64,000 bases of DNA from positions 62,001 through 126,000 of the forward strand of contig JAFQEO010000004.1 in NCBI GenBank assembly GCA_017399005.1. The letters run 5' to 3'. The stretch comes from Peptococcaceae bacterium (GTDB taxonomy: Bacteria > Bacillota > Peptococcia > Peptococcales > Peptococcaceae). Under the pieces are notes generated by a model, which saw nothing but the letters and a program-made list of their open reading frames with translations, searched no databases and was not told the origin of the DNA. Below, piece by piece: positions 35,724 through 44,697 of the stretch. Made by a program: the position numbers and the translations under genes. Positions within the stretch are counted from its first letter, which is position 1; the number at the start of each line of letters is the position of its first letter.

Positions 35724-37430
35724 TCACTCAAATTTAAAGTTATCCTGATAGTACCGTTCAATCGGATGTTTGTATGTCTCAATTGGAACATCTACTGTAT
35801 GCGCTTCCGCAACACCATCTTCCAGCCCAATCACAATCCATTTCAGCCAATTATCATCATGGTCCGGATAGTCTTCCCTGTAGTGCCCGCATCTGGATTC
35901 TGTTCTCATCAGCGATGCTTTGATATACCATTCGGTGATAAACGCAATGGCTTCTACTTCTTTCAGCTTCATCAGATAATGGGCATCCGGCGCACCCATC
36001 TGCGGTAATAATTCTGCTTTCAAGGTCTCCATTTTATGCAGCGCATTCTGTAAAGCCCCATCTGATTTAATGATACTTACTTCATACGGATACACAATAT
36101 TCTGAATGCAACGCAGCACTTCTTTCGCTGGAACGCCTGTCCCGTTTAACGGTGCATACAGTTTTCCCTTCAGCTGTTCTACCTCTGCCTGATTCAGTTC
36201 AACCAGCGGTAACTCCTGTACATAATCTACCATTGACTCTCCGGCTATCTTACCGCTTGTCGCTGTAGATGCCAGCGCAAATCCGCCTGTATATACACCT
36301 GGATCAATACTGCGGCATCTCCCCGCTGCGTATAACCCAGGCACACGAGTTGCTCCTTTTAAATCTGCCACAAGACCTCCGTAACTCATCAACGGCTGCG
36401 GCATCCATTCTGTTTTCTGTTCAAAAAAGTCTATCCCGCAATCATCTTTTAACCGATTATAGTTGATATACTGCCAGCCTAATTTTGGTTTTACCACCGC
36501 TGCATCTTCCGGTTTCAAGGCACTGGTATCCATATAACATGGTCCACGCCCTGCCCGCATTTCTAACGCCATCCCGATGGTACTGTAGTGCGGGTCTGTA
36601 TTACTACCCAGTGTTTTGGAATACCGCTCCATAAAGTTTTCTCCTCTGGCATTTACAAAACGAGCACCCAGTGGCAGCAGGGTTGTCTGGCCTTCCCAGC
36701 CAAACAGCTTCGGTACATTCCATACACGGGCAAATTCCATATTCCGAATTTCTGCACCAGCCCGGAATGCCATCGCAATGCCTTCCCCTGTGCTTGGGTT
36801 CTTCATATAAGAGCTTTTCCATCCGCCCATACCGGTTGCAATCAATACGGCTTTCGCCTTAATCTGTACAAAACTGCCATCAATTGTGTTGAATCCGATA
36901 GCACCAATCACACGGCCTGTTTCATCTTTCAGTAAATCGGTCAACATAGTGCGGCCTAGACTTTCCACGCCAGCCTCTTTGATGGCTTTTGCTAGGGCTT
37001 TCGCCATACGCAGGCCACCACTGCCTTTTACCTTGGTCACATACAATTTGATATGCTCTAAACCGCGCTGCGGTACACCCACGGTATCCATGCGGCCATT
37101 TTCATCGGTCAAATACTCACAGCCCCATTTCTGATACTGTTCCAGAATTTCATACGTATCTTTGAACAGCGTTTCCATCAGTTCCTGGTCACATAGACCA
37201 TCATAGTAGTAAACCCAGTCTTTCACCCAGTCCTGAATATCCTCACCCGGCATGACAATATCCAAATCGCCGCCTGCACAGGCCATCAGACCGCCCCAGT
37301 TTTCCGGGCCTTTATCTACAATCATTACATTTATATCTTTATTTTTCTGCTTTGCACTGTATGCAGCCCATAACCCAGCAGAGCCACTGCCTACAATTAA
37401 AAGGTCTGTTTCATATATATGTTCTTTCAT
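35724..37430 (-). CDS. FAD-dependent fumarate reductase / AprA-like flavoprotein
   Basis: A 568-residue cytosolic flavoprotein of the SdhA/FrdA/AprA superfamily. Dinucleotide motif: LLIVGSGSAGLWAAYSAKQK. FAD domain: ENWGGLMACAGGDLDI, with a second Gly-rich stretch VLIATGMGGWKSSYM; then GLYAAGRCRSIDPGVYTGG near residue 390, and a helical C-terminal domain (460-568). No signal peptide or flavin-attachment motif for covalent FMN. The start at 37430 has GAGGTG 8 nt upstream. It is 36 nt after a small ferredoxin, resembling AprB-AprA-like pairs. The natural electron acceptor is unknown; the nearby permease and decarboxylase suggest an unsaturated carboxylic acid. Confidence 0.85.
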   Translation of the reverse strand: MKEHIYETDLLIVGSGSAGLWAAYSAKQKNKDINVMIVDKGPENWGGLMACAGGDLDIVMPGEDIQDWVKDWVYYYDGLCDQELMETLFKDTYEILEQYQKWGCEYLTDENGRMDTVGVPQRGLEHIKLYVTKVKGSGGLRMAKALAKAIKEAGVESLGRTMLTDLLKDETGRVIGAIGFNTIDGSFVQIKAKAVLIATGMGGWKSSYMKNPSTGEGIAMAFRAGAEIRNMEFARVWNVPKLFGWEGQTTLLPLGARFVNARGENFMERYSKTLGSNTDPHYSTIGMALEMRAGRGPCYMDTSALKPEDAAVVKPKLGWQYINYNRLKDDCGIDFFEQKTEWMPQPLMSYGGLVADLKGATRVPGLYAAGRCRSIDPGVYTGGFALASTATSGKIAGESMVDYVQELPLVELNQAEVEQLKGKLYAPLNGTGVPAKEVLRCIQNIVYPYEVSIIKSDGALQNALHKMETLKAELLPQMGAPDAHYLMKLKEVEAIAFITEWYIKASLMRTESRCGHYREDYPDHDDNWLKWIVIGLEDGVAEAHTVDVPIETYKHPIERYYQDNFKFE

Positions 37431-37466
37431 CGCTCTCACCTCAATTTATTTTCTAATATGATTCTC

Positions 37467-37688
37467 TTAATAACAATTCGGCAGTGACCGAGGTAATAAT
37501 TCTTTAAACGGATGTACATAAATAGCACCGTTTGGACAGTTCATCTCACATAAATAGCAGGTCATACAATCTTCCGGATAAGCAATGAATGCTTTCCCGT
37601 TTTCATTCACACGAATGGTATCTAATGGGCAGGTTCTGGCACAGATACCACAGCCGATACATTTTTCTGAATCAATTTTTGTAATCAT
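37467..37688 (-). CDS. 2[4Fe-4S] ferredoxin (AprB-like small subunit)
   Basis: A 73-residue ferredoxin starting MITKIDSEKCIGCGICARTC, with a second cluster motif CMTCYLCEMNCP. Each carries CxxCxxC...CP for one 4Fe-4S cluster. The start at 37688 is favoured by GAGGTGG 8 nt upstream. First gene of the probable five-gene AT-rich cassette; it would pass electrons to the flavoprotein encoded next. It ends with a short hydrophobic tail that could contact the flavoprotein. Confidence 0.92.
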   Translation of the reverse strand: MITKIDSEKCIGCGICARTCPLDTIRVNENGKAFIAYPEDCMTCYLCEMNCPNGAIYVHPFKELLPRSLPNCY

Positions 37689-37835
37689 ATCATCCACCTC
37701 ACTCTGACAATACATTCCTATTCCAGTTTCAAAGATTTGCCGACAGTTCTTTGATTTGTTATCTTTATCATAAAATAAACCGTCTTATTTGAAAAATACG
37801 TGCTTTTCATACTACATATCAACCATTATAAAAAC

Positions 37836-37850
37836 TGATAACTTTTATCA
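37836..37850. promoter_or_regulatory. Possible LysR operator before the ferredoxin operon
   Basis: TGATAACTTTTATCA is a 15-nt inverted repeat of the T-N11-A form bound by LysR proteins, 148 bp upstream of the ferredoxin gene and beside two lysR genes. TTATCA half-sites recur upstream of the first lysR gene (about 39803-39826). Suggestive only. Confidence 0.4.
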
Positions 37851-37866
37851 ATTTTTCATATAAAGA

Positions 37867-37908
37867 AAGAGCATGTTCAAGTGGTTTTAAACAATTGAAC
37901 ATGCTCTT
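37867..37908 (-). terminator. Intrinsic terminator after the lysR pair
   Basis: AAGAGCATGTTCAA (37867-37880) pairs perfectly with TTGAACATGCTCTT (37895-37908), followed on the minus strand by TCTTTAT. Confidence 0.75.
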
Positions 37909-37922
37909 GTTATTATCTATAT

Positions 37923-38855
37923 TTATTCTATTGTCGCAGGTCGCAACTCAAACAGTTTATTAACAAACATCTCTTCCGCCCAGTTTAATTCTCTGTTTTT
38001 TCTCAAACAGCCAACCTTTCTGGTCCAATAAAAGTTTTCTAACTGCAGCACTTCTAACTCTGTTCCATGAATACGGTCACTTTGTGCAAGTTCATACTGC
38101 GGCATTACAGAAATGGCATCGGTACTGGCCAGGTAACGCCTAATCCCCGTTTGCGTTTCCATTACCAATGTATCGGATAAACAGAATGTTTCTCCATAAA
38201 CTGCAGTAATATACGAATTTAAATTATTATCATCAAAAATACATGGATAGTTTTTTAAATCCAGAAGTGTAATCCGTTTATTGCTTAATGGATGCCCTTT
38301 ACGGGCTACCACATAAAGCTGCTCTGTATACAATTCGTCAAATACCAAATTTTCTTTTTTGATTAATTCCATCCGTTCCACTTCATGATAACTGTTAATT
38401 TTTGCAATAGCCAAATCCAGCTGACCGCACAGTAAATTTTCAATCATCGTTTCCCATTTCTGCTTTTCCATTGTATTGGCGAAACGATATTTTCGACACT
38501 GTATACATTCCTGCTGTAATGCTAAAATTGTCTCTGCCAGCATATTCGTGCCACTGAAAAAATTAGATGCTAAAGACATAGAGCGGCTTTCCATTGTCTC
38601 TAAATCTGATGGAATCTGCTGAATCTCAGCAACATTTTGCAAAATCCGCTGACTGTAAGCATACACTTCATCGCCAACTGCAGTAAAAACGACACCATTG
38701 TTATTCCGTTGCATCAGAACAACACCTAACTCCGTTTCCAACTCTTTTAATGCTGTACTCAAAGATGGCTGAGAGATATAGAGTTTTTCAGCAGCACCAG
38801 TAATGGTGCCGCATTCTTTTACAGCAACTAAAATTTCTAATTGTCGCAACTTCAT
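37923..38855 (-). CDS. LysR-family regulator, second of a pair
   Basis: A 310-residue LysR protein with an N-terminal winged helix-turn-helix (MKLRQLEILVAVKECGTITGA and LYISQPSLSTALKELE) and a substrate-binding co-inducer domain (about 90-300). It overlaps the preceding lysR gene by 4 nt (ATGA), so both are probably made together. Downstream lie a terminator and then the ferredoxin/flavoprotein cassette, which it likely controls. Confidence 0.92.
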   Translation of the reverse strand: MKLRQLEILVAVKECGTITGAAEKLYISQPSLSTALKELETELGVVLMQRNNNGVVFTAVGDEVYAYSQRILQNVAEIQQIPSDLETMESRSMSLASNFFSGTNMLAETILALQQECIQCRKYRFANTMEKQKWETMIENLLCGQLDLAIAKINSYHEVERMELIKKENLVFDELYTEQLYVVARKGHPLSNKRITLLDLKNYPCIFDDNNLNSYITAVYGETFCLSDTLVMETQTGIRRYLASTDAISVMPQYELAQSDRIHGTELEVLQLENFYWTRKVGCLRKNRELNWAEEMFVNKLFELRPATIE

Positions 38856-39790
38856 CTTTCACTCTCAACCCCTTGTAAATTCATCCAGGTCTGCTGAATC
38901 AATTGTATAATTTTCTTTTCACGAACAGAATAATTGTCCTTCCGATAAACCCATCCAGATTTATATGTCCATTTAAAATCAGATATATAAACTTCCTTCA
39001 AATTTTGCTGATAATTTTTGTTATCAGAATGAAGACCAAATCTTGGAAGAAATGTTGTATAATAATTGGATTTTTCCACTAAATGCCTTGATGTATAAAT
39101 ATCGTGCAAAATTGCAATACGTTCTTTATATCCGTGTTTTTGAAAAAAGCTTAAAAATATTTCACTTACCTGATATCTCGATGCCAATATCGAATGCTGT
39201 AAAAATTCTTCCAGACACACAGCATCCCTGTGATATAGCGGATGATTCGGCCCTATCGCAAAACACATGTCTCCTTGAGTAACCGTTGAAAAAACCAGAT
39301 TGTTTTTTTTCAGCTCATCTTGATAAAACTCTTCATCCACACTGTTTAACTGTAAAAGTCCCATCAGATAATTTCCTTGTGCGACTTCTCGAATAATTTC
39401 TAAATTATTACGATCCTCTAAACAAATTTGTAATCTTGAATATTGTTTCTGCAATTGTATAATTAAATCTACTAACTGCAGATTATACCCGTGAGAAGCA
39501 CCTGCAATAAAAACCTTTCCTGACATTTCATCCAAAAAAGTATTTTTGAGGTTTAATAATTCTCGTATATCCATATCAATTAGAGCGGCTATTTCTAATA
39601 CCTGCTGCCCTTTTTCCGTGAAAGAGATTCCTTTATTGCTCCTCTTTACAATCTGATAATTCAGTTCATCCTCAAGATTTTTAATGGCCATACTAATTGT
39701 AGACTGCGATACATTTAACCGTTTTGCGGTTTTTAAATACGAACCCTCTTTTGATAAGGCCAGTAAAAATTGCAATTGATTCAGTTGCAT
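38852..39790 (-). CDS. LysR-family regulator, first of a pair
   Basis: A 312-residue LysR protein (MQLNQLQFLLALSKEGSYLK, helix-turn-helix RLNVSQSTISMAIKNLEDEL, effector domain 90-300). It is AT-rich. It is clearly a paralogue of the next gene but diverged. Two coupled LysR genes could form a heteromer or respond to two ligands. Confidence 0.92.
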   Translation of the reverse strand: MQLNQLQFLLALSKEGSYLKTAKRLNVSQSTISMAIKNLEDELNYQIVKRSNKGISFTEKGQQVLEIAALIDMDIRELLNLKNTFLDEMSGKVFIAGASHGYNLQLVDLIIQLQKQYSRLQICLEDRNNLEIIREVAQGNYLMGLLQLNSVDEEFYQDELKKNNLVFSTVTQGDMCFAIGPNHPLYHRDAVCLEEFLQHSILASRYQVSEIFLSFFQKHGYKERIAILHDIYTSRHLVEKSNYYTTFLPRFGLHSDNKNYQQNLKEVYISDFKWTYKSGWVYRKDNYSVREKKIIQLIQQTWMNLQGVESER

Positions 39791-39858
39791 TCTATCACGC
39801 CCTAGTTATCATAATATAGTTTCATATTATCACAAAACACAAATAAATTACAAATATT

Positions 39859-40377
39859 TTAACTGTACCACGCCGCCACAAATAACAGGTTTTCATAATA
39901 CTTGCCATCGCCCAGTTTTACCTCCGGGGCAAACACAAGGAGCAGGCAATCATCATCATATCCATGTATATCATGATTAACTACAAAATAATAAACCTCT
40001 TGCTCCAGTTCCCGCGGCAGGAAATACCCTTCTGGATGCTCGCTTCTTTCCGGATTCATCATCCATTCAAAATTTTCATGCTGAAATGCCTTCCCTTTCT
40101 GCCAGTTGAATTTTGCCATTAGCTTATCCGGATTGCGATATTGCCATACGCTGTAATCTTCTCCATCACCCATCCAGCCCTGTGTATTATATTCATATAA
40201 TCGGGCTGCTCCGTCAGTTGGAATCTCCACACCAAAATTAGACTGAACACTGCTCAAATCCATACGTGGAAACAGAGTTACACCCCCGGCAATAAAAAGA
40301 AGCACTACCAGACAGCCCGCCAGAAAAATCTTAAACCACTTCGTATCTTTCCACCATTCTTTCTCGATAAATACCAT
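39859..40377 (-). CDS. Uncharacterised single-pass membrane protein
   Basis: I do not recognise this 172-residue protein. One membrane helix (about 12-34, FKIFLAGCLVVLLFIAGGVTL) follows a charged start with EKEWWKD; the rest is a probable extracytoplasmic domain rich in Tyr, Trp and Asp. The start at 40377 has GGAGAGG 7 nt upstream. It is isolated between the lysR pair and the nitroreductase terminator. Confidence 0.75.
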   Translation of the reverse strand: MVFIEKEWWKDTKWFKIFLAGCLVVLLFIAGGVTLFPRMDLSSVQSNFGVEIPTDGAARLYEYNTQGWMGDGEDYSVWQYRNPDKLMAKFNWQKGKAFQHENFEWMMNPERSEHPEGYFLPRELEQEVYYFVVNHDIHGYDDDCLLLVFAPEVKLGDGKYYENLLFVAAWYS

Positions 40378-40470
40378 ATAGCCTCTCCTTTCCTCTATTG
40401 CATCAACTGTACTATTCAATACCATACACTTATATCATATCAATTATTTACCTATTGTCAAGCAAAATAA

Positions 40471-40508
40471 AAACAGACCTTACATTCATCCGAATGTAAA
40501 GTCTGTTT
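40471..40508. terminator. Intrinsic terminator of the nitroreductase
   Basis: AAACAGACCTTACATT (40471-40486) pairs with AATGTAAAGTCTGTTT (40493-40508); it lies just after the nitroreductase stop. Confidence 0.82.
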
Positions 40509-40518
40509 GCTTTGATGT

Positions 40519-41040
40519 TTAAAATACTTCGTTATGGATTTTTCCGTACTGTAATGTTTCTAAATCTCTCCCTGGTTTCTCCTCATCCGGTACGCCCAGT
40601 GCCAGTACTGCCAGAACTTCATACTGCTCTGGAATATGCAGCAATTCCTTAATAAATGCACTGCTCATCTGCTCCTCGCCCTGTGCCGTGCGGTTGCGAA
40701 TCTGAATCCAGCAGGAGCCAAGGCCCAAGGTTTCTGCCTCCATCTGCATGATGGTCATGGCAATGCTGCAGTCCTCCACCCACACATCGGTTACCGAGGT
40801 ATCGCCCAGCACCACAATGGCTGCCGGTGTGTCCGGTAAAAATGCCTGCTGCGGATGGCGGCATCTGCCCAGCGCTTTTAAGGTTTCCCGGTTCTGCACC
40901 ACCACAAATTCCCACGGGGTTCGGCCGCGAGACGACGGCGACAGCAGCGCTGCCTGCATGATTTTTTCCAGCTTTGCCGCCTCTACCGGCTCCTGTTTAT
41001 ATTTGCGGATACTTCTTCGTTTCATTAATAAATCCAGCAT
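40519..41040 (-). CDS. Nitroreductase-family protein
   Basis: A 173-residue FMN enzyme of the NfsB-like fold: FMN-phosphate arginines in MKRRSIRKYKQEPVE, SPSSRGRTPWEFVVVQ, and a C-terminal VLALGVPDEEKPGRD. These are NAD(P)H-dependent reductases with unknown natural substrates. The start at 41040 has AGGAGTGAT upstream. Separated from mqo by a strong terminator. Confidence 0.9.
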   Translation of the reverse strand: MLDLLMKRRSIRKYKQEPVEAAKLEKIMQAALLSPSSRGRTPWEFVVVQNRETLKALGRCRHPQQAFLPDTPAAIVVLGDTSVTDVWVEDCSIAMTIMQMEAETLGLGSCWIQIRNRTAQGEEQMSSAFIKELLHIPEQYEVLAVLALGVPDEEKPGRDLETLQYGKIHNEVF

Positions 41041-41091
41041 GATTATCACTCCTGAAAACAGTTTTGCTCTCATTATACCTCATATACACAG

Positions 41092-41130
41092 AAAAAAGCC
41101 ACTGTTTCTGAATCATCGGAAACAGTGGCC
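41092..41130 (-). terminator. Intrinsic terminator of mqo
   Basis: GCCACTGTTTC pairs with GAAACAGTGGC, followed by TTTTTTC on the minus strand, 17 nt after the mqo stop. Confidence 0.88.
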
Positions 41131-41146
41131 TGATGTTAAGCAATTT

Positions 41147-42604
41147 CTAGTTCAGTTTTAAGGTTGCTGCGGTGGAAGCCTGTACCTGTTTTAACAGGTC
41201 TGGATTTTTTTCCAGAGGGATGCCGTAGGTTGGAATCATTTCCCGGATTCTGCCTTCCCACTGCGGGAATTCCTGCGGGAAGCAGCGTTTTAATAAATTC
41301 ACCATAACATCCACAGCCACCGATGCCCCTGGAGAAGCGCCCAGCAGAGCAGCGATGCTGCCATCGGCTGCACATACCACTTCGGTACCGAACTGCAGAA
41401 CACCTTTTGGCTTGATAACCTGTACACGCTGACCGGCTACGATTAAGTCCCAGTCTTCCAGTTTTGCATTTGGCACAAAGTTCTGTAAATCCTTCAGACG
41501 AGCCTCGTCGTTTAACATCAGCTGGCCAATCAGATATTTTACCAGCCCCAGCTCTTTTACGGCACACAGCAGCATGGTTGCCAGGTTGTGCGGTTTTACG
41601 GATAACGGTAAATCCAGGAACGAGCCTGTTTTCAGGAATTTTGGAGAGAACCCTGCAAACGGCCCGAACAGCAGAGATTCCTCGCCGTCAATGTAGCGGG
41701 TATCCAGATGCGGAACCGACATTGGAGGCGCCCCCACTTTTGCCTTGCTGTATACTTTGGCGTGATGTTCTTTCACCACTTCCGGATTTTTGCAAACCAT
41801 AAACAGACCGCTGATTGGGAACCCGCCGATGCCTTTGCCCTCGGTGATGCCGGATTTCTGCAACAGCGGCAGGCTGCCGCCGCCGGCACCTAAAAATACA
41901 AAACGGGCTGTCACCGTTTCGGTGTGATGACCGCTGCGCATTTTAATATCCCACTGGCCGTCGCTGTTGCGGGATACATCTTTTACCGTTGTATTGTAAT
42001 GCACGGTAACGCCTTTTTTCACCAGGTTGTCAATCAGCTTGGTAGTCAGAGCACCAAAGTTTACATCGGTGCCGTTTTCAATGCGGGTTGCCGCCATCGG
42101 GTCATTGCCGGTGCGGCTTTCCATCATCAGAGGAACCCATTCTTTCATTTTTTCCGGGTCCTCGGTATATTCCATGCCTTCAAACAAAGGATTCTGCGAT
42201 AACACCGCATAGCGTTTTCTTAAAAAGTCCACATTTTTTTTGCCTTCGATAAAGCTCATGTGCGGAATCGGCATGATGAAATCCTGCGGATTGTCAATCT
42301 GCCCGCTGTTTACCAGATAAGACCAGAACTGACGGCTCACCTGGAACTGCTCATTGATTTTAATGGCTTTTGTTACATCCATAGTGCCATCCGGCTGTTC
42401 CACCGAATAGTTCAGTTCACACAGAGCCGAGTGGCCTGTGCCGGCGTTGTTCCAAGGGTCGGTACTTTCCAGCCCGGCAGCGCCCAGTTTTTCCACAATG
42501 ATAATATTCCATTCCGGTTCCAGTTCTTTAATTAAAGTACCCAGGGTAGCACTCATAACCCCGGCACCGACTAACACAACATCTGCTTTCTTCTGTTTTG
42601 CCAT
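41147..42604 (-). CDS. mqo: Malate:quinone oxidoreductase
   Basis: A 485-residue peripheral membrane FAD enzyme that oxidises malate to oxaloacetate and reduces quinone. It begins with the FAD motif [20 protein letters not shown], then [20 protein letters not shown], and later [19 protein letters not shown] and IGGFPISG. Length fits the Mqo family. Mqo is less common in strict anaerobes. The fumarase genes lie immediately upstream on the same strand, consistent with fumarate to malate to oxaloacetate flow, or the reverse. Confidence 0.94.
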   Translation of the reverse strand: MAKQKKADVVLVGAGVMSATLGTLIKELEPEWNIIIVEKLGAAGLESTDPWNNAGTGHSALCELNYSVEQPDGTMDVTKAIKINEQFQVSRQFWSYLVNSGQIDNPQDFIMPIPHMSFIEGKKNVDFLRKRYAVLSQNPLFEGMEYTEDPEKMKEWVPLMMESRTGNDPMAATRIENGTDVNFGALTTKLIDNLVKKGVTVHYNTTVKDVSRNSDGQWDIKMRSGHHTETVTARFVFLGAGGGSLPLLQKSGITEGKGIGGFPISGLFMVCKNPEVVKEHHAKVYSKAKVGAPPMSVPHLDTRYIDGEESLLFGPFAGFSPKFLKTGSFLDLPLSVKPHNLATMLLCAVKELGLVKYLIGQLMLNDEARLKDLQNFVPNAKLEDWDLIVAGQRVQVIKPKGVLQFGTEVVCAADGSIAALLGASPGASVAVDVMVNLLKRCFPQEFPQWEGRIREMIPTYGIPLEKNPDLLKQVQASTAATLKLN

Positions 42605-42740
42605 AAGTCACCATTCTCTCTGAAAAAATATTTATCAAATATGTTTATTCCAACGGGCGGATGTGCTGGCGCGTTCTTCTGCGCTGAATCCGCCCCTACA
42701 AATTTATCTCAATTAACACAGCCCTGTAAAATCCGGGACG

Positions 42741-42848
42741 ACGGATTTTTTTCGCAGAACAAGGCGGATTTTGATTTTTTGAGCGACGCGTATTAAACAT
42801 ACGCAAGGCGAGAAAAATCAAAAACAACGCAGTTATGCGGAAAAAAGA
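42741..42848 (-). repeat. Nested palindromic repeat, copy C
   Basis: Outer arms TTTTTTCGCAGAAC and GTTATGCGGAAAAAAG (imperfect), middle TTTTGATTTTT with AAAAATCAAAA, inner GCGTAT with ATACGC, AAGGCG after the left outer arm and after the inner stem. It starts directly at the fumB stop codon and lies between fumB and mqo. Confidence 0.82.
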
Positions 42849-43409
42849 CTAGTCCTGCTTATATTGTTTAATACCCAGTTCGTACAGATTATTCCCCTCA
42901 CTGTCAATCGCCACGATACAAGGCAAATCCTCCACCTCTAACCGGCGGATAGCTTCGGTGCCCAGTTCGTCGTAGGCAATCACCTCGGCTTTTTTCACCG
43001 CATGGGAGATGGAAACGCCGGTGCCGCCGATGGCTGCCAGATACACGGCATTGCATTCCACCATGGCATCCACCACATTCTGCCCGCGAGGGCCTTTGCC
43101 CAGCATGCCCTTTAACCCGGCCTGACGCATCAGCACCGGTGCATAGCTGTCCATACGGCTGCTTGTGGTCGGCCCGCAGGAGCCGATTGGCTGGCCCGGT
43201 TTTGCAGGTGCCGGCCCCACATAGTAAATCAGCTGATTGTGTAAATCCACCGGCAGTTCGTTCCCGGCTGCCAGTGCTTCCACCATCCGTTTATGCGCCT
43301 TGTCGCGGGCTGTGTAAATCACACCGGATAAGGCAACGCTGTCACCGGCTTTTAAGCCTTTCACAGCTTCCTCCGTCAGAGGCGTGGTCAGTTTTTTAAT
43401 GTCACTCAT
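42849..43409 (-). CDS. Fumarate hydratase class I, beta (C-terminal) subunit
   Basis: A 186-residue subunit of the 4Fe-4S-dependent fumarase, split into two genes in many Bacillota. Motifs: VALSGVIYTARDKAHKRM, IGSCGPTTSSRMDSYAPVL and GKGPRGQNVVDAM. The beta subunit completes the active site with the alpha subunit, encoded 14 nt upstream. Tartrate dehydratase is the alternative, but the neighbouring mqo favours fumarase. Confidence 0.92.
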   Translation of the reverse strand: MSDIKKLTTPLTEEAVKGLKAGDSVALSGVIYTARDKAHKRMVEALAAGNELPVDLHNQLIYYVGPAPAKPGQPIGSCGPTTSSRMDSYAPVLMRQAGLKGMLGKGPRGQNVVDAMVECNAVYLAAIGGTGVSISHAVKKAEVIAYDELGTEAIRRLEVEDLPCIVAIDSEGNNLYELGIKQYKQD

Positions 43410-43423
43410 GTTGCACAGCCTCC

Positions 43424-44269
43424 TTATAATACCACTTCTTTATGACGCGCTGCATGGCAGTTGATGTTTACCGCCACCGGCAGCATGGCAATGTGGGTTG
43501 GATAATACTCAATATGCACAGCCAGAGCGGTTACTCTGCCGCCTAAGCCCTGCGGCCCGATACCGGTTTTATTGATTTCAGCCAGCAGTTCTTCTTCCAG
43601 TGCGGCATATAACTCGTTTTCATTGCGGGAACCGATTTCACGGGTCAGCGCTTTTTTGGCCAGCATCGGTGCTTTTTCCATAGTGCCGCCAACGCCAATG
43701 CCAACCACAATCGGCGGGCACGGATTGCCGCCTGCATTGCGCACGGTATCCAGAATAAACTGTTTTGCCCCTTCCAGACCATCGGCCGGCTTCAGCATTT
43801 TCATCGCACCCATGTTTTCGCTTCCGGCACCTTTCGGCACCACCATAATACGCAGCTTGTCCCCCGGCACGATTTCGGTGTGGATGACAGCCGGTGTGTT
43901 ATCGCCGGTGTTATTGCGGTCAAACAGCGGCTCATGCACCACCGATTTGCGCAGATAGCCATCCTCGTAGCCCTGACGCACCCCTTCGTTTACAGCATCG
44001 GTTAAGCTGCCGTCTGTAATATGCACATCCTGGCCCACTTCCAGATACACCACTGCAATGCCGGTATCCTGGCACATAGCCTGACGGCTCTCCCTTGCCA
44101 TCTGGCAGTTCTGCACAATCTGTTCCAGGCAGTACCTGCCAAAAGGCGATTCCTCCCGTTTCAGGCCATCCTGCAGCGCCTGTTCCACATCGGCAGGCAG
44201 GTCATAGTTCACATCCATGCAGAGCTGACGCACAGCTGCGGTTACCTCCTGCACCGAAATTGATTTCAT
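43424..44269 (-). CDS. Fumarate hydratase class I, alpha (N-terminal) subunit
   Basis: A 281-residue subunit holding the 4Fe-4S cluster. Cluster and active-site blocks: SRQAMCQDTGIAVVYLEVGQ, PKGAGSENMGAMKMLKPADG, and GGNPCPPIVVGIGVGGTMEKAP. It starts MKSISVQEVTAAV. A perfect inverted repeat lies 47 bp upstream of the start and may be an operator. Confidence 0.92.
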   Translation of the reverse strand: MKSISVQEVTAAVRQLCMDVNYDLPADVEQALQDGLKREESPFGRYCLEQIVQNCQMARESRQAMCQDTGIAVVYLEVGQDVHITDGSLTDAVNEGVRQGYEDGYLRKSVVHEPLFDRNNTGDNTPAVIHTEIVPGDKLRIMVVPKGAGSENMGAMKMLKPADGLEGAKQFILDTVRNAGGNPCPPIVVGIGVGGTMEKAPMLAKKALTREIGSRNENELYAALEEELLAEINKTGIGPQGLGGRVTALAVHIEYYPTHIAMLPVAVNINCHAARHKEVVL

Positions 44270-44697
44270 ATATACATCCCCCGTTCCTGTTCTGGTTTAT
44301 CCGGAACAATTCCCCCGTGTTTCACTACACTTGAAACACGTTACCCGGCAATCGAAAAATTCACAATTCTTAATCTATTTATTATACACCTTTCTGTTTT
44401 ATTCGTCACTAGTAAATCCTCCGGCTGTATGCGGATTCCACATATTTTCTTTTCTTCTATCCGCACTTCTGGCCGCTCTTCCGGCTGCTCTTCTGTACGC
44501 CCCTTTGGCCTTCCCTTCCGCTTTCGCTCCTGTCCTGTATCTCTGTTCTGTATACAATGTTCAGAATAATCAGAAATTTTTAATGATAAAATATTTTTGT
44601 CAGAAAAATAACCGGTTTCCCGGTTTCCCGAATTGTCTTTTCCACTTAATTGTGCGATAATGAAAAAATACTATTCATATTTTTTAGGAGGAATATC
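44270..44697. other. Divergent control region fumarase / putP
   Basis: A 428-bp gene-free stretch. It holds CGTGTTTCA-N7-TGAAACACG (44316-44340), a perfect 9-bp dyad near fumarase, and a putP promoter TTGTCT (44633-44638), 17 nt, GATAAT (44656-44661). The middle part is T/C-rich with no gene I can support. Confidence 0.6.
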
